Notes: generated by a model not told the origin, from the letters alone. 64,000 nucleotides of DNA from an uncultured Prevotellaceae bacterium (GCA_900320845.1 ONTS01000002.1:1-64000); one strand, 5' to 3'; shown: positions 26,506 to 34,911, counted from the first letter of the stretch. Translations and numbers: made by a program.

Positions 26506-27129
26506 ATGAAATTGTTGAAAAATTATCTATTTACACTGCTGACAGGCATTGTAATAATATCTTGTTCAGAAAACGAATCCGTTTGTCCTGATGAAAATCA
26601 CCCCCATGCGATAGATTTGGGACTGCCCAGTGGAACTAAATGGGCATGTTGCAATGTAGGCGCTCCCTCACCGGAAAATGCCGGAGGATATTATGCCTGG
26701 AGTGAGACAGAAGTGAAATCAGATTATACACACAATGTGTCTAATCTATTAGCTTTGCATAACATTATCAACATTGCCCGGACACAATACGATGTTGCAC
26801 AAGCGAAGATGGGATTGTCGTATGCAATGCCAACATTAGAAGAATGGAAAGAGTTAAAGGATTATTGTGATTGGAAATGGGGAAAATACAAGGGCACATC
26901 TGGCAGGTATGTTACAGGACCGAATGGTAAGAAAGTATTTTTACCTGCAGGCGGTGGAAGATATGGCTCTGACCCACTGTATGGAGAAAATGAAAGGGGG
27001 GCTTATTGGGCTGCTGATTATAATGTTGAGGAAGAGGCACCTTTTTGTTTTGAATTTCATAACGGTTATTGTTGGAGCGGTGCAGAAAGCAGGCCTTGCG
27101 GATATAATGTTCGTGCCATATTGAGATAA
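26506..27129 (+). CDS. FISUMP-domain lipoprotein
   Basis: A 207-aa protein with a lipoprotein signal (TGIVIISC). The mature part matches the Fibrobacter succinogenes major paralogous (FISUMP) domain: AIDLGLPSGTKWACCNVGA, GGYYAWSETE, YAMPTLEEWKELKDYCDWKW, VTGPNGKKVFLPAGG and a C-terminal YNVRAIL. This C-type-lectin-like/SUMF-like domain is widespread in surface lipoproteins of gut Bacteroidetes; its role is unknown. The preceding SUMF1 protein has a distantly similar fold. Confidence 0.8.
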   Translation: MKLLKNYLFTLLTGIVIISCSENESVCPDENHPHAIDLGLPSGTKWACCNVGAPSPENAGGYYAWSETEVKSDYTHNVSNLLALHNIINIARTQYDVAQAKMGLSYAMPTLEEWKELKDYCDWKWGKYKGTSGRYVTGPNGKKVFLPAGGGRYGSDPLYGENERGAYWAADYNVEEEAPFCFEFHNGYCWSGAESRPCGYNVRAILR

Positions 27130-27168
27130 AGTTAATAAAATTAGTTTTAATAATCATTAAAATTCATT

Positions 27169-27804
27169 ATGGAAATTACGTGTAATAATGTCAAAACACT
27201 TGACCATTTAAAAGGAATTATTGCCACAAAGTACCCTTGGGTAAAAATGCATAGTGATTACCTGTCTTTGAAATATCAAGGTGTAAAGTTGACCATAGAA
27301 CCAAAGAAAAACGGCATATATGATATAAATAAGGATGTTCCCATATTGAAGGGATTATTTTTGGCAGTCGCTATTATCGTGGCTTTATATGGATTAGCAA
27401 TGGTGATATATTCACCAATACTTGCGCAGCAACATCTGTTGGTGATTGTCGGGGCTGTTATATTCATCAGCATCGCAGGATGGTACCATCAAAAAGCGAA
27501 ACCAGCTATTGTAAATTTCTGCCAAGAACTTGAAGAGATGTGCAATAATACGAAGGTAACAGAGAAATTGGAAGAAAGCAATTCCGTTAATTCTGAACAG
27601 ATGAATGTTCAAAGAAGGGTGTATGTCCGAAACATTATTATTGGACTTATAGTGGCAATTGTATGTATTCCCATTCACTATTCTACCTCTTATGGCAATG
27701 GGGAGTTCATGGATAATGGAATGTTCCTAGGATTATCAGGCCTCTGTGTTTTATACTCTGTTTATCTTGTTATTAAGTTGTTGCTCTTAAAAAAAGAAGC
27801 ATAA
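27169..27804 (+). CDS. Membrane protein of unknown function, four predicted TM helices
   Basis: A 211-aa protein. Residues 1-60 are a soluble alpha/beta segment (HLKGIIATKYPWVKM, SLKYQGVKLTIEPKKNG). TM pairs lie at about 62-85 and 88-106, and at about 160-178 and 185-203, separated by a charged loop (about 110-155). No motif recognised. It precedes the first copy of the 37-bp element by 59 nt and so closes the region before the repeat-bounded array. Confidence 0.65.
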   Translation: MEITCNNVKTLDHLKGIIATKYPWVKMHSDYLSLKYQGVKLTIEPKKNGIYDINKDVPILKGLFLAVAIIVALYGLAMVIYSPILAQQHLLVIVGAVIFISIAGWYHQKAKPAIVNFCQELEEMCNNTKVTEKLEESNSVNSEQMNVQRRVYVRNIIIGLIVAIVCIPIHYSTSYGNGEFMDNGMFLGLSGLCVLYSVYLVIKLLLLKKEA

Positions 27805-27863
27805 ATCTTCTGAAGAGTGATTCTGCAAATAATGTATGTAAAGTTAAAAGTATAAGTATTATA

Positions 27864-27900
27864 AAAAGTTGTGCCCGACACGGATTAAGGGTATTGATTT
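27864..27900 (+). repeat. 37-bp start-codon-linked repeat, copy 1
   Basis: AAAA + GTTGTGCCCGACACGG + ATTAAGGGTATTGATTT, ending exactly before the ATG at 27901. The AAGGG lies 9 nt before the start codon and can act as a Shine-Dalgarno sequence, which is unusual in this group. Confidence 0.9.
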
Positions 27901-28302
27901 ATGAAAAAGATAACTATTATCACACTACTTCTATTCACCACAATGATAGGCTATGCACAAAAAGAAAGTGGAGCAAGCTATATCATCGATAACATTGAAT
28001 ACAAGACCGATTCACCAACGACAATAGACATTGAACTCTGGATTAAGGATTACACCGTGATGTGTTCTAAAAAAATCAAACGACTCAAGAAAGGATATAA
28101 AATACCAAAAGATATGATTGAGTTCAACCCGTGTCTTGTTTATCTCATTCTTACTTCCGAATCTTTAGAAGACGAAAAGGAACAGCAAAGTTGGTTTGAT
28201 CTGTATCCTCTTATGAATGAAGAACAAATCATGCAGTTATATAACATACTATACCGTGAGAAATATGAAATTGGACAATTAACCAACAATAAGACATCCT
28301 GA
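27901..28302 (+). CDS. Small secreted protein of unknown function
   Basis: A 133-aa protein with signal peptide (MKKITIITLLLFTTMIGYAQ, cleavage at YA|QK). The mature part has IDNIEYKTDSPTTIDIELWI and many Lys residues, without recognisable motif. Its start is set by the 37-bp element, which ends on the base before the ATG. First gene of a repeat-bounded unit that also holds the two genes downstream. Confidence 0.7.
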   Translation: MKKITIITLLLFTTMIGYAQKESGASYIIDNIEYKTDSPTTIDIELWIKDYTVMCSKKIKRLKKGYKIPKDMIEFNPCLVYLILTSESLEDEKEQQSWFDLYPLMNEEQIMQLYNILYREKYEIGQLTNNKTS

Positions 28303-28448
28303 ACATTGGATTTTCTTCGCCCTGTTCTCGCTATGGCATAAGCTCGGCATATCACGCGTTTTGGCATCGGTGCAGTTTTTGTGAGCCTTGGCTCTGCACA
28401 TGGCTTAACGAATACGTTCATTATTAACCCTTTAACACATTAAGTATC

Positions 28449-28697
28449 ATGAGAGATTATAAAAAACTTGGACGGAACCTTTTGGTTTTTGGTATTACAC
28501 TTATACTCATCACGCCATTATTGTTCTTCAATGCCAATCAAAAAGACAAGGAAGCTGAAATAATTCGGCAAACCAATGAAGTTCGAGCAGATGTACGCAA
28601 AAGCAATGCCAATTTCAATCGCACCATAGCTTTCATCATGTTGGCAGGTGGTACTTTGTCAATTATCTTTGGATTACATACCAGAAGGAAAATGTAA
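28449..28697 (+). CDS. Small membrane protein, two TM helices
   Basis: An 82-aa protein: a short basic N-terminus, a TM at about 11-27 (LLVFGITLILITPLLFF), a charged linker (QKDKEAEIIRQTNEVRADVR), a second TM at about 60-77 (IAFIMLAGGTLSIIFGL) and a basic end (HTRRKM). Hairpin topology with the linker outside is expected. No function can be assigned. About 50 nt separate it from the next gene, family A. Confidence 0.6.
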   Translation: MRDYKKLGRNLLVFGITLILITPLLFFNANQKDKEAEIIRQTNEVRADVRKSNANFNRTIAFIMLAGGTLSIIFGLHTRRKM

Positions 28698-28747
28698 AAT
28701 CTGACATATCCTCACTCATTAACATAAATAATTAATCTATTTAAATC

Positions 28748-29200
28748 ATGAAAAACAAAGTTATTATATTGGCGGTAGCATTGTCATTAACTTCCAGCAT
28801 ATCTCTGATGGCAATTAATCGCAACAATCCGCTTTTAAAGGTTTATACGGAATCTTCATCTCTTCGTGTGGAAGACACACAAAAGACCATATACTTCTAT
28901 CAACGTATGCTTGAAAGTTGGTGTCGCACGTACTTCAGGGAGTGTTTTGATTGCAATTATAAAAAGAACAGTCTTGGCAGCATTAAAGTGCTTGAATGTA
29001 ATGCCAATGAAACAAGGCTGGTGATTTCAGGCATACATTCATATAGCGGCTGGTTTGACCACAATGATGTGCCTTTCAAAGCAAGAATAACATATAAAGG
29101 AGGCAACGACTACGAAGTGTGGTTTCAGAAAGGTTCCCGCTCTAGTCGTATAAGTGAGACAACACAGTCAGCAACCCGTTCTATAACATACTGGGAGTAA
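28748..29200 (+). CDS. Small secreted protein, family A (paralogue of 15613-16068)
   Basis: A 150-aa protein with signal peptide (MKNKVIILAVALSLTSSISL). It shares WCRTYFRECFDCNYKKNSL, SGWFDHNDVPFKARITY, YEVWFQKGSR and the ending SATRSITYWE with the protein at 15613. The very strong conservation of the SGWFDHNDVPFKARITY block against divergent flanks suggests a binding surface under constraint. One copy heads the GTPase operon, this one sits in the repeat-bounded array. Function unknown. Confidence 0.8.
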   Translation: MKNKVIILAVALSLTSSISLMAINRNNPLLKVYTESSSLRVEDTQKTIYFYQRMLESWCRTYFRECFDCNYKKNSLGSIKVLECNANETRLVISGIHSYSGWFDHNDVPFKARITYKGGNDYEVWFQKGSRSSRISETTQSATRSITYWE

Positions 29201-29308
29201 TCGTACATTCCTGCTCTACATCATCATCTATAACAATGAATTCTATCACACATATTTTATGATACTTTAATGTCATAGCTATAAATTTTCAGAAAAGTAT
29301 TAACAAAT

Positions 29309-29345
29309 AAAATCAGCGCCCAACATGGATTAAGGGTCTTGAGTT
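29309..29345 (+). repeat. 37-bp start-codon-linked repeat, copy 2 (divergent)
   Basis: Same length as the other copies without gaps, ending just before the ATG at 29346. The core is changed (AATCAGCGCCCAACATGG for the usual AAGTTGTGCCCGACACGG), while GATTAAGGGT is intact. Confidence 0.8.
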
Positions 29346-30032
29346 ATGAAAAATATAATACCCATCGTTTTTGCTATAGCGTTTTTGGCACTTTCTTGTG
29401 AAGAAAAGCGTGATGCACAACTTGAATATGAACAATTGCGTGACACCAAATATTCCACTCCACGTGACGGAGAGGCTGCGGCACAGGAATACATTGAGTA
29501 TTTTCGTGACAAAAACGCACCGCGGATAAATGATGTCTATGAAATAAGGTCTCAATATAGAAAGATGGATGAATTCTTTTCCAAATCCTTTGAGAGTTAT
29601 ATCACATTCAAGTATGAAAGCCGCGATTTGGATAACGAATTATCGAATAGCATATACTCTGGTGTCCGGCTATTGTGGCAAGATATGTATGAGCAGGAAC
29701 AAGATCGTCTGGTAGAATCTGCGATGGACGGCATTACAACATCTAATTTTGAATCATTCTTCAGATCGGATGTAATGAAACTCTGTGATGATGAATTTTT
29801 CACATGGGAAATTGAGTCAATCGATCAAGTTTCACTCTCTACCCCTACACCTGTAGAGGGAAGAATAGCAAAAGAAGCTTCCGGTGAGTATCGAATACAT
29901 CTGCGTAAGTTTGGCTTTCTGAGAACAGGCACTGCGGTATTGACTATTGACGGAGAAGTCGGAATTGGTGAATCGGGATCTTTAATTTATCAAAGAAAAG
30001 GGTATCACTTTTTAGACAAGCCTATATTGTAG
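29346..30032 (+). CDS. Lipoprotein of unknown function
   Basis: A 228-aa protein with lipobox LALSC (Cys18) followed by a charged, mostly helical mature part (EYIEYFRDKNAPRINDVYEI, RKMDEFFSKSFESY) and a beta-rich C-terminus (GRIAKEASGEYRIHLRKFGF). One nucleotide separates its stop from the next start, so it is translated with the esterase-like protein at 30034. No motif recognised. Pairing with an exported hydrolase suggests a common process at the envelope. Confidence 0.7.
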   Translation: MKNIIPIVFAIAFLALSCEEKRDAQLEYEQLRDTKYSTPRDGEAAAQEYIEYFRDKNAPRINDVYEIRSQYRKMDEFFSKSFESYITFKYESRDLDNELSNSIYSGVRLLWQDMYEQEQDRLVESAMDGITTSNFESFFRSDVMKLCDDEFFTWEIESIDQVSLSTPTPVEGRIAKEASGEYRIHLRKFGFLRTGTAVLTIDGEVGIGESGSLIYQRKGYHFLDKPIL

Positions 30033-30033
30033 C

Positions 30034-31521
30034 ATGAGAGCTTGTGTTTTCATAGTGTCAATATTTGTTACATACATGTTCTGTGCATGCGGGAAGCAAG
30101 CAATAGATTTGGTTCCCGGCTCTGTCTATGCAGTCACCACGACAGAAGGTGAAGGCTTTGCTTCGTTCGAACATACAGCAGATAATCAATGGAAAGGGGT
30201 TTACTATCTATCCGAAGGAAAATTGATGGCAGACAGAAAAGAAGTCTTTCTCAAAGTCGGAAAGGAATTGATACTTGAAGATAACACAGGAAAACAAATT
30301 CCATTGTTGCGTTACGAAAAATATGAAGAGCCCATATTCCATGATTATTCCCCTACATGGACTTATCAAGACAGCGCATACACCGTAACCTCACAAAAGG
30401 ACGTGGTATATGGACATGCTCGCGGATACTGGACCTCATACCCCGATACAGGAGGAACGATTTACGAAATCTTTGAAGCCAGAAAATCAGATCTTGACCA
30501 AGGAGAAAGAGAGCTGGAGTTGACTATGGATGTCTTTCAGCCCAATGACGACAAGGATGCCTCACGTCCTCTACTCGTGCTGATACATGGAGGAGCATTT
30601 TTCAATGGCGATAAAACAGACTTGGGGTTTCCCACCTGGGCTCAAAGTTTTGCCAGTATGGGGTATGTCGTAGCTTCGGTTAATTATCGTTTAGGCTTCA
30701 AAAAGAACATAACATCTGTCAAACGAGCAGGATTTCGGGCTGTACAAGATGTGGATGCTGCCATACGTTATCTTGTTCATCACAAAAACATATATGGTAT
30801 TGACTCAGAACGGATATTTGTTGCAGGAACGAGTGCAGGGGCTATAACTGCATTGAATGTTGCTTTCATGAGGAATGAGAACAGACCATCAGAGGTCGAA
30901 TCGGAAGGAGAAATACAATCTATTAATCCTGAAATGAAAGAATCTTACAATATCCGGGCTATAGGAAATCTGTGGGGAGCTGTTGATGATTTGTCCATGC
31001 TTGATAATGCGCCGGCCTCGGTTATTTCATTTCATAGTACATACGACCCTGTTGTACCTTTCGGAAAAGGATATCCTTTTACTAATATCTTTTTAAACTG
31101 GCTATTTTTTCCCACCATGTACGGTTCAGCCATGATAACCGATTATCTGGGGAGTCAAAGAGCTGTTCTTAAAAGTTATGATTTGCCTGAAAGGCATACG
31201 CTTCATATTGATGAGGATGTGAATGGAGAAAAGACGTTAAACTCACGTTTTTATGAAATTGAAGCAGCTATGCGGGATTATTTTTCTTCTACAATGCTAC
31301 CCTCCCCTATTACCGTAAGACATACCCATCGTTCACAAACATTTTCCGTTACCTCTCCTGATTTGGATTCTGTATTCTGGTGTGTAGAAGGAGGCGCACT
31401 TTTGAAAAATCATAATTCGCGTGTAGACGTATTGCTATTCCCAGATGCCCCATCCCATTCTGTTACAGTATGTGGCAAATATAAATCGGGTTTAACTTTC
31501 AGACATAGGTGGAATTTGTAA
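30034..31521 (+). CDS. Exported alpha/beta hydrolase (carboxylesterase-like)
   Basis: A 495-aa protein with an export signal ending in a Cys-rich FCACG (a lipoprotein site is possible but the lipobox is poor). Residues about 20-130 form a separate beta-rich N-domain. The hydrolase domain has the oxyanion loop LIHGGAFF (about 185-191), YVVASVNYRLGF, the nucleophile elbow AGTSAGA (Ser267), and a likely catalytic His in PERHTLHID (about 387-391). After about residue 415 comes a small C-terminal beta domain. It should hydrolyse esters outside the cytoplasm; substrate unknown. Second gene of the unit behind repeat copy 2. Confidence 0.8.
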   Translation: MRACVFIVSIFVTYMFCACGKQAIDLVPGSVYAVTTTEGEGFASFEHTADNQWKGVYYLSEGKLMADRKEVFLKVGKELILEDNTGKQIPLLRYEKYEEPIFHDYSPTWTYQDSAYTVTSQKDVVYGHARGYWTSYPDTGGTIYEIFEARKSDLDQGERELELTMDVFQPNDDKDASRPLLVLIHGGAFFNGDKTDLGFPTWAQSFASMGYVVASVNYRLGFKKNITSVKRAGFRAVQDVDAAIRYLVHHKNIYGIDSERIFVAGTSAGAITALNVAFMRNENRPSEVESEGEIQSINPEMKESYNIRAIGNLWGAVDDLSMLDNAPASVISFHSTYDPVVPFGKGYPFTNIFLNWLFFPTMYGSAMITDYLGSQRAVLKSYDLPERHTLHIDEDVNGEKTLNSRFYEIEAAMRDYFSSTMLPSPITVRHTHRSQTFSVTSPDLDSVFWCVEGGALLKNHNSRVDVLLFPDAPSHSVTVCGKYKSGLTFRHRWNL

Positions 31522-31579
31522 AATCAAATAGGGAATTCACTTCAGAATTCCAAAAGAAGATCAGAAAAAACGACAATGT

Positions 31580-31616
31580 AAAAGTTGTGCTCGACACGAA
31601 TTAAGGGTATTTAATT
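31580..31616 (+). repeat. 37-bp start-codon-linked repeat, copy 3
   Basis: AAAAGTTGTGCTCGACACGA followed by ATTAAGGGTATTTAATT, ending directly before the ATG at 31617. It lies 58 nt after the previous stop. Confidence 0.9.
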
Positions 31617-32033
31617 ATGAAAAAGTTTGTTTTTGTGATTTTAACTATCAATCTTCTGATGGTAAGTTGTTTTCAACAAAGTTTGGACAGCGTTGTCGAG
31701 AGGATGAGAGAAAATCTTCCTGCAGAAATAGGAGAAGGTCGGAAACTAACTGATGTTGTTGTCAACAGTAATTATTTACAATTTGAGGTAGAATACGATG
31801 AGAACGAGCTACGCTTGGACGATAGTGAGATTGATCTTGCTCTTGCATTGATGGGTGATCAACTCAAAAAAAGCTTCTTGCATGATGTTGATGAGGATGG
31901 TCTGGAAGTTTTTAAGATTTGTGTCAAGGAAAATAAAGGTGTAAGATTTATTATGGACGGCCTAAAGTCGAAGAAAAAACTGACACTATTGGAAATAGAT
32001 GCCAAGGAATTGGAGAAAGAAATAGGAAAATAG
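31617..32033 (+). CDS. Lipoprotein, family B (homologous to the C-terminal half of 24726-25478)
   Basis: A 138-aa protein with lipobox LLMVSC (Cys18). The mature part (LTDVVVNSNYLQFEVEYDEN, LRLDDSEIDLALALMGDQ, NKGVRFIMDGLKSKK, EIDAKELEKEI) aligns with residues about 150-246 of the protein at 24726. The paralogue has a different N-terminal half and a type I signal peptide, so the same domain is used both lipid-anchored and free. Function unknown. Confidence 0.75.
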   Translation: MKKFVFVILTINLLMVSCFQQSLDSVVERMRENLPAEIGEGRKLTDVVVNSNYLQFEVEYDENELRLDDSEIDLALALMGDQLKKSFLHDVDEDGLEVFKICVKENKGVRFIMDGLKSKKKLTLLEIDAKELEKEIGK

Positions 32034-32046
32034 ACAATAATCAATT

Positions 32047-32083
32047 AAAAGTTGTGCCCGACACGGATTGAGGGTATTGAAGC
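32047..32083 (+). repeat. 37-bp start-codon-linked repeat, copy 4
   Basis: AAAAGTTGTGCCCGACACGG then ATTGAGGGTATTGAAGC before the ATG at 32084. GAGGG replaces AAGGG, which still pairs with the 16S anti-Shine-Dalgarno. Similarity with copy 5 extends upstream (ATCAATT). Confidence 0.9.
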
Positions 32084-32248
32084 ATGTTTAAACTGCCAAA
32101 TTATAAACAGATTTTATGGATTGTAATTTTTGCTGTTGTTTCTGTACTATTACGCCATGGCGAAGTTATAACAGCGAGTTGGATATGGTGGGTAATTGCC
32201 ATAATCTTTGTAATTATCTATAACGTTTTGGGAACAAAAAAGGAGTAA
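32084..32248 (+). CDS. Small membrane protein, 54 aa
   Basis: ATG at 32084 directly after repeat copy 4 opens a 54-codon frame with stop at 32246. It has two hydrophobic segments (ILWIVIFAVVSVLL and WIWWVIAIIFVIIYNVL) and a charged end (GTKKE). The precise link of its start codon to the repeat supports that it is a real gene despite its size. Function unknown. Confidence 0.6.
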   Translation: MFKLPNYKQILWIVIFAVVSVLLRHGEVITASWIWWVIAIIFVIIYNVLGTKKE

Positions 32249-32347
32249 AATGTTAATCCTTCAAAGAAGATGAAACAACTACAGAGGGTACAACGCAAGA
32301 AAATAAAATGGTGACGATAATGATACAATAATTAATACCTTTAATAT

Positions 32348-32821
32348 ATGAAACAGAAAGCATTAACACTTATTGCTGCTGTCATCTTTGTGATGACTGG
32401 CAGCACCACTGTCTCCGGACAGGATGTCCATTTGAACCAGAAAGGTACTTTCAACGAGTTTTTTCTGTCATTAGCCACATGCTATTCTCACGGACTGGCG
32501 AAAGAAATTGATAAAATCATCCTCGTCAATGATGATGGAAAGAAAGTCATTGCTGACGAGTCAATGATACCCAGCGAATTCATTGAAGATTATCAAAAAG
32601 TTTTTCTTTCTTCAGTAAAGAAACATGACTATGAGGCTGACGAAATGAATTATGCCCTTCTTTTAGAATGGGGATTAATTGATGATTTCGGATTAGATGA
32701 AGACGAAATATGGAATAACAGTATCGTATATGAAGTGCCTGGCGGCGAAAACAGTGAAAAAGTCCTGTCGGGCTGGTACTACAAGTATAAAGGAAAATGG
32801 TATCTCTGGAGTCTTTACTAA
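32348..32821 (+). CDS. Small secreted protein of unknown function
   Basis: A 157-aa protein with signal peptide MKQKALTLIAAVIFVMTGS (cleavage near VSG|QD), very like that of the protein at 24726, whereas the mature parts are unrelated. The mature part is acidic (EWGLIDDFGLDEDEIWNN) and ends in an aromatic YKYKGKWYLWSLY typical of a beta-barrel or NTF2-like last strand. No catalytic motif. A degraded copy of the 37-bp element begins 31 nt after its stop. Confidence 0.7.
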   Translation: MKQKALTLIAAVIFVMTGSTTVSGQDVHLNQKGTFNEFFLSLATCYSHGLAKEIDKIILVNDDGKKVIADESMIPSEFIEDYQKVFLSSVKKHDYEADEMNYALLLEWGLIDDFGLDEDEIWNNSIVYEVPGGENSEKVLSGWYYKYKGKWYLWSLY

Positions 32822-32851
32822 CAAGCGCATTGCTATAGACATATTTAAATT

Positions 32852-32875
32852 AAAAGTTACACCTGACACGGGATT
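32852..32875 (+). repeat. Degraded copy of the 37-bp repeat
   Basis: AAAAGTTACACCTGACACGG matches the first 20 positions of the repeat with four changes; after GGATT the similarity is lost and no start codon follows at the expected place. Confidence 0.65.
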
Positions 32876-32907
32876 CTTTATTGTTATTTTAACTATATGA
32901 TGCAAAC

Positions 32908-32982
32908 GCACTGCGTTTAGTGCAGTTTTTTGTATCTTTCGCACTGATTATAGTGCGATTTTGAAATTATAATGTATCTTTG
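32908..32982 (+). promoter_or_regulatory. Duplicated palindromic operator and promoter of the ATPase gene
   Basis: GCACT-N6-AGTGC occurs twice (32908-32923 and 32941-32956), 33 bp apart, and each palindrome is followed by GTATCTTT (32932 and 32974 regions). The second, TATCTTTGC at 32975-32983, fits the -7 element and lies 27 nt before the ATG at 33009. Twin palindromes beside the promoter suggest binding of a dimeric regulator. Confidence 0.6.
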
Positions 32983-33008
32983 CAATGTGATTTCAAAAAT
33001 AGAGCAGT

Positions 33009-34178
33009 ATGGAAAAATTACAAGTAACATTCGACAAGCTTCTTCGTGAGACAACTTCCACGTTTCACCGTTATATGTATGACCGCATAGAATGGAAGGA
33101 ACGGATTGTGGGTTTGCTCGGTCCCCGTGGTGTGGGTAAGACAACAATGGTATTACAATATATCAAGGAGAACCTGCCACGTAAAGAAACGCTTTATGTC
33201 ATTGCTGAAGATTTGTATTTTTCCTCGCATACTTTGATAGACCTTGCAGATGCATTTGCTAAAGTTGGAGGGAAATATCTTTTCATTGATGAAATACATA
33301 AGTACAAAGGATGGTCGAGAGAATTAAAACTTATTTATGACTATCATTCAGAATTGCATGTATTCTTTACTGGTTCATCAGTGCTTGATATTTCAAAAGG
33401 AGTCTCTGACTTGAGCAGACGTGTACTTACCTATGAGATGCAGGGTCTTTCTTATCGGGAGTATTTGCAATTGTTCCATAACATAACGTTGCCTATTTAC
33501 AGTCTTCAGCAGGTTCTTGCCCAAGAGGTCAGTCTGCCAAAAGGTTTTTTACCTTTTCAGTATTTTTCCGATTATCTTCAAAGAGGATATTATCCTTTCG
33601 GTGACAACAATCTTGAACTGTACCTTATGCAGGTGGTGAATACTGCTCTTGAAGTGGATATAGCCCTGTTTGCCAACCTTACGCCATCTACTGTCAGAAA
33701 ACTGAAACGTTTGCTTGCCATCATTGCACAAGCGGCACCTTTCAAACCGAATTTTACTCAGATTGGCGGACAATTGGAAGTGTCGCGCAATAGTATCTCT
33801 GATCTTTGTGTCTGGTTGGAGAAAGCTGGACTGATAGGTCAACTTCGTGATAGTACTGGTGGAATACATGGGTTAGGAAAGGTTGACAAAGTGTTTCTCG
33901 ACAATCCAACATTGATATATGTATTAGGTAGTGAGAATATAGAAATAGGAACAATTCGTGAAACATTCTTTTTCAACCAGATGAGAGTTAATCACGCTAT
34001 TACCTCATCGCCAGTTTCTGATTTCCTTGTTTCTGGAGAATATACTTTTGAGGTGGGTGGCAAAAAGAAAAAGCAAAAACAGATACAGGATATTGCTCAG
34101 AGTTATGTTGTAAAAGACGATATTGAAACGGGATACGGCAATATTATCCCGCTCTGGCAATTCGGACTCACCTATTGA
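33009..34178 (+). CDS. AAA_14/DUF4143-type ATPase
   Basis: A 389-aa cytoplasmic protein with Walker A GPRGVGKT (38-45), Walker B KYLFIDEIHKY (about 90-100), sensor-like VFFTGSSVLD, and a C-terminal part with a winged-helix-like segment (QIGGQLEVSRNSISDLCVWLEKAGL) and a nuclease-like last domain, as in DUF4143. These ATPases are frequent, mobile, accessory genes of Bacteroidetes with unknown targets. It has its own promoter with a duplicated operator, unlike its repeat-linked neighbours. Length is normal for the family. Confidence 0.85.
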   Translation: MEKLQVTFDKLLRETTSTFHRYMYDRIEWKERIVGLLGPRGVGKTTMVLQYIKENLPRKETLYVIAEDLYFSSHTLIDLADAFAKVGGKYLFIDEIHKYKGWSRELKLIYDYHSELHVFFTGSSVLDISKGVSDLSRRVLTYEMQGLSYREYLQLFHNITLPIYSLQQVLAQEVSLPKGFLPFQYFSDYLQRGYYPFGDNNLELYLMQVVNTALEVDIALFANLTPSTVRKLKRLLAIIAQAAPFKPNFTQIGGQLEVSRNSISDLCVWLEKAGLIGQLRDSTGGIHGLGKVDKVFLDNPTLIYVLGSENIEIGTIRETFFFNQMRVNHAITSSPVSDFLVSGEYTFEVGGKKKKQKQIQDIAQSYVVKDDIETGYGNIIPLWQFGLTY

Positions 34179-34214
34179 TTCATAGTCTATTATGTCGTAT
34201 CAAATGTAACATTT

Positions 34215-34856
34215 ATGCCACATATCATTACATACACGGAAGAGATTGAAGAGTACGGATACAGTCAGCAGCGACCAGAACTGAAGACTGGTGATAAGTA
34301 TCTTCACGGGGTTGATGGAAAGCAACGCTTGCGTATTGTGCTGTCTGTACGTTTCGACAAATATGTCTGGGAGAATGTTGCACAATGGACAACGGTGATA
34401 GAGGAGTATTTCGAGGAGGAATATACATTATGTGTCTTATCTGTTGACAAGTCAGACGTTCCAGTGTTTGTCGCCCATGGAATGATAGGCGTCCTCACTT
34501 GTGATAAAGATAAAATTTGCGGTGAACTTGTTATTTCTCCGAAGGTAGAAGATACAATTGTTAAGGGTGTTGCCCGATATGGCTTTTTCGAATGTCCGAA
34601 CCTGACAAAGGTTGTATTTAGTCCCATGGTGGTGATAGCGTATGAATACGCATTTGCAAAAAGCGGTATCGAAGATATGGCTTTTAATGAGGAGGTGGCA
34701 GTAATGGTTCATATCACTGCCGTTGATGATTGTGAAAGATTACCGAAGTTTGATAGGATATTTGACAGGCCTTTCCCGGGGTTATACTTGATGCGTGGCG
34801 GCGAAATCTTTCAGAAATGGGAAGAAGACCTACGCAAGGATTATTTCATTATATAA
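34215..34856 (+). CDS. Hypothetical protein with a BspA-like leucine-rich segment
   Basis: A 213-aa protein without signal peptide. The segment FFECPNLTKVVFSPMVVIAY and AFAKSGIEDMAF fits one to two LRR_5 (BspA-like) repeats; the rest is unrecognised. Cytoplasmic location is expected. It begins 36 nt after the ATPase stop and may share its transcript. The leucine-rich repeats suggest protein binding, for example an immunity-like or sensor role, but there is no direct evidence. Confidence 0.55.
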   Translation: MPHIITYTEEIEEYGYSQQRPELKTGDKYLHGVDGKQRLRIVLSVRFDKYVWENVAQWTTVIEEYFEEEYTLCVLSVDKSDVPVFVAHGMIGVLTCDKDKICGELVISPKVEDTIVKGVARYGFFECPNLTKVVFSPMVVIAYEYAFAKSGIEDMAFNEEVAVMVHITAVDDCERLPKFDRIFDRPFPGLYLMRGGEIFQKWEEDLRKDYFII

Positions 34857-34874
34857 AAAAGATAATTATCAATT

Positions 34875-34911
34875 AAAAGTTGTGCCCGACACGGATGAGG
34901 GGTATTGAGAA
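34875..34911 (+). repeat. 37-bp start-codon-linked repeat, copy 5
   Basis: AAAAGTTGTGCCCGACACGG then ATGAGGGGTATTGAGAA, ending before the ATG at 34912. It lies 18 nt after the previous stop; similarity to copy 4 extends upstream through ATCAATT. Confidence 0.9.

Noticed and set aside
27864..27900. Conserved hairpin within the 37-bp element
   Set aside because: TTGTG/CACGG around CCCGA can pair in copies 1, 3, 4 and 5 but changes in copies 2 and 6 break it without compensation, so conservation is of sequence, not of a stem.
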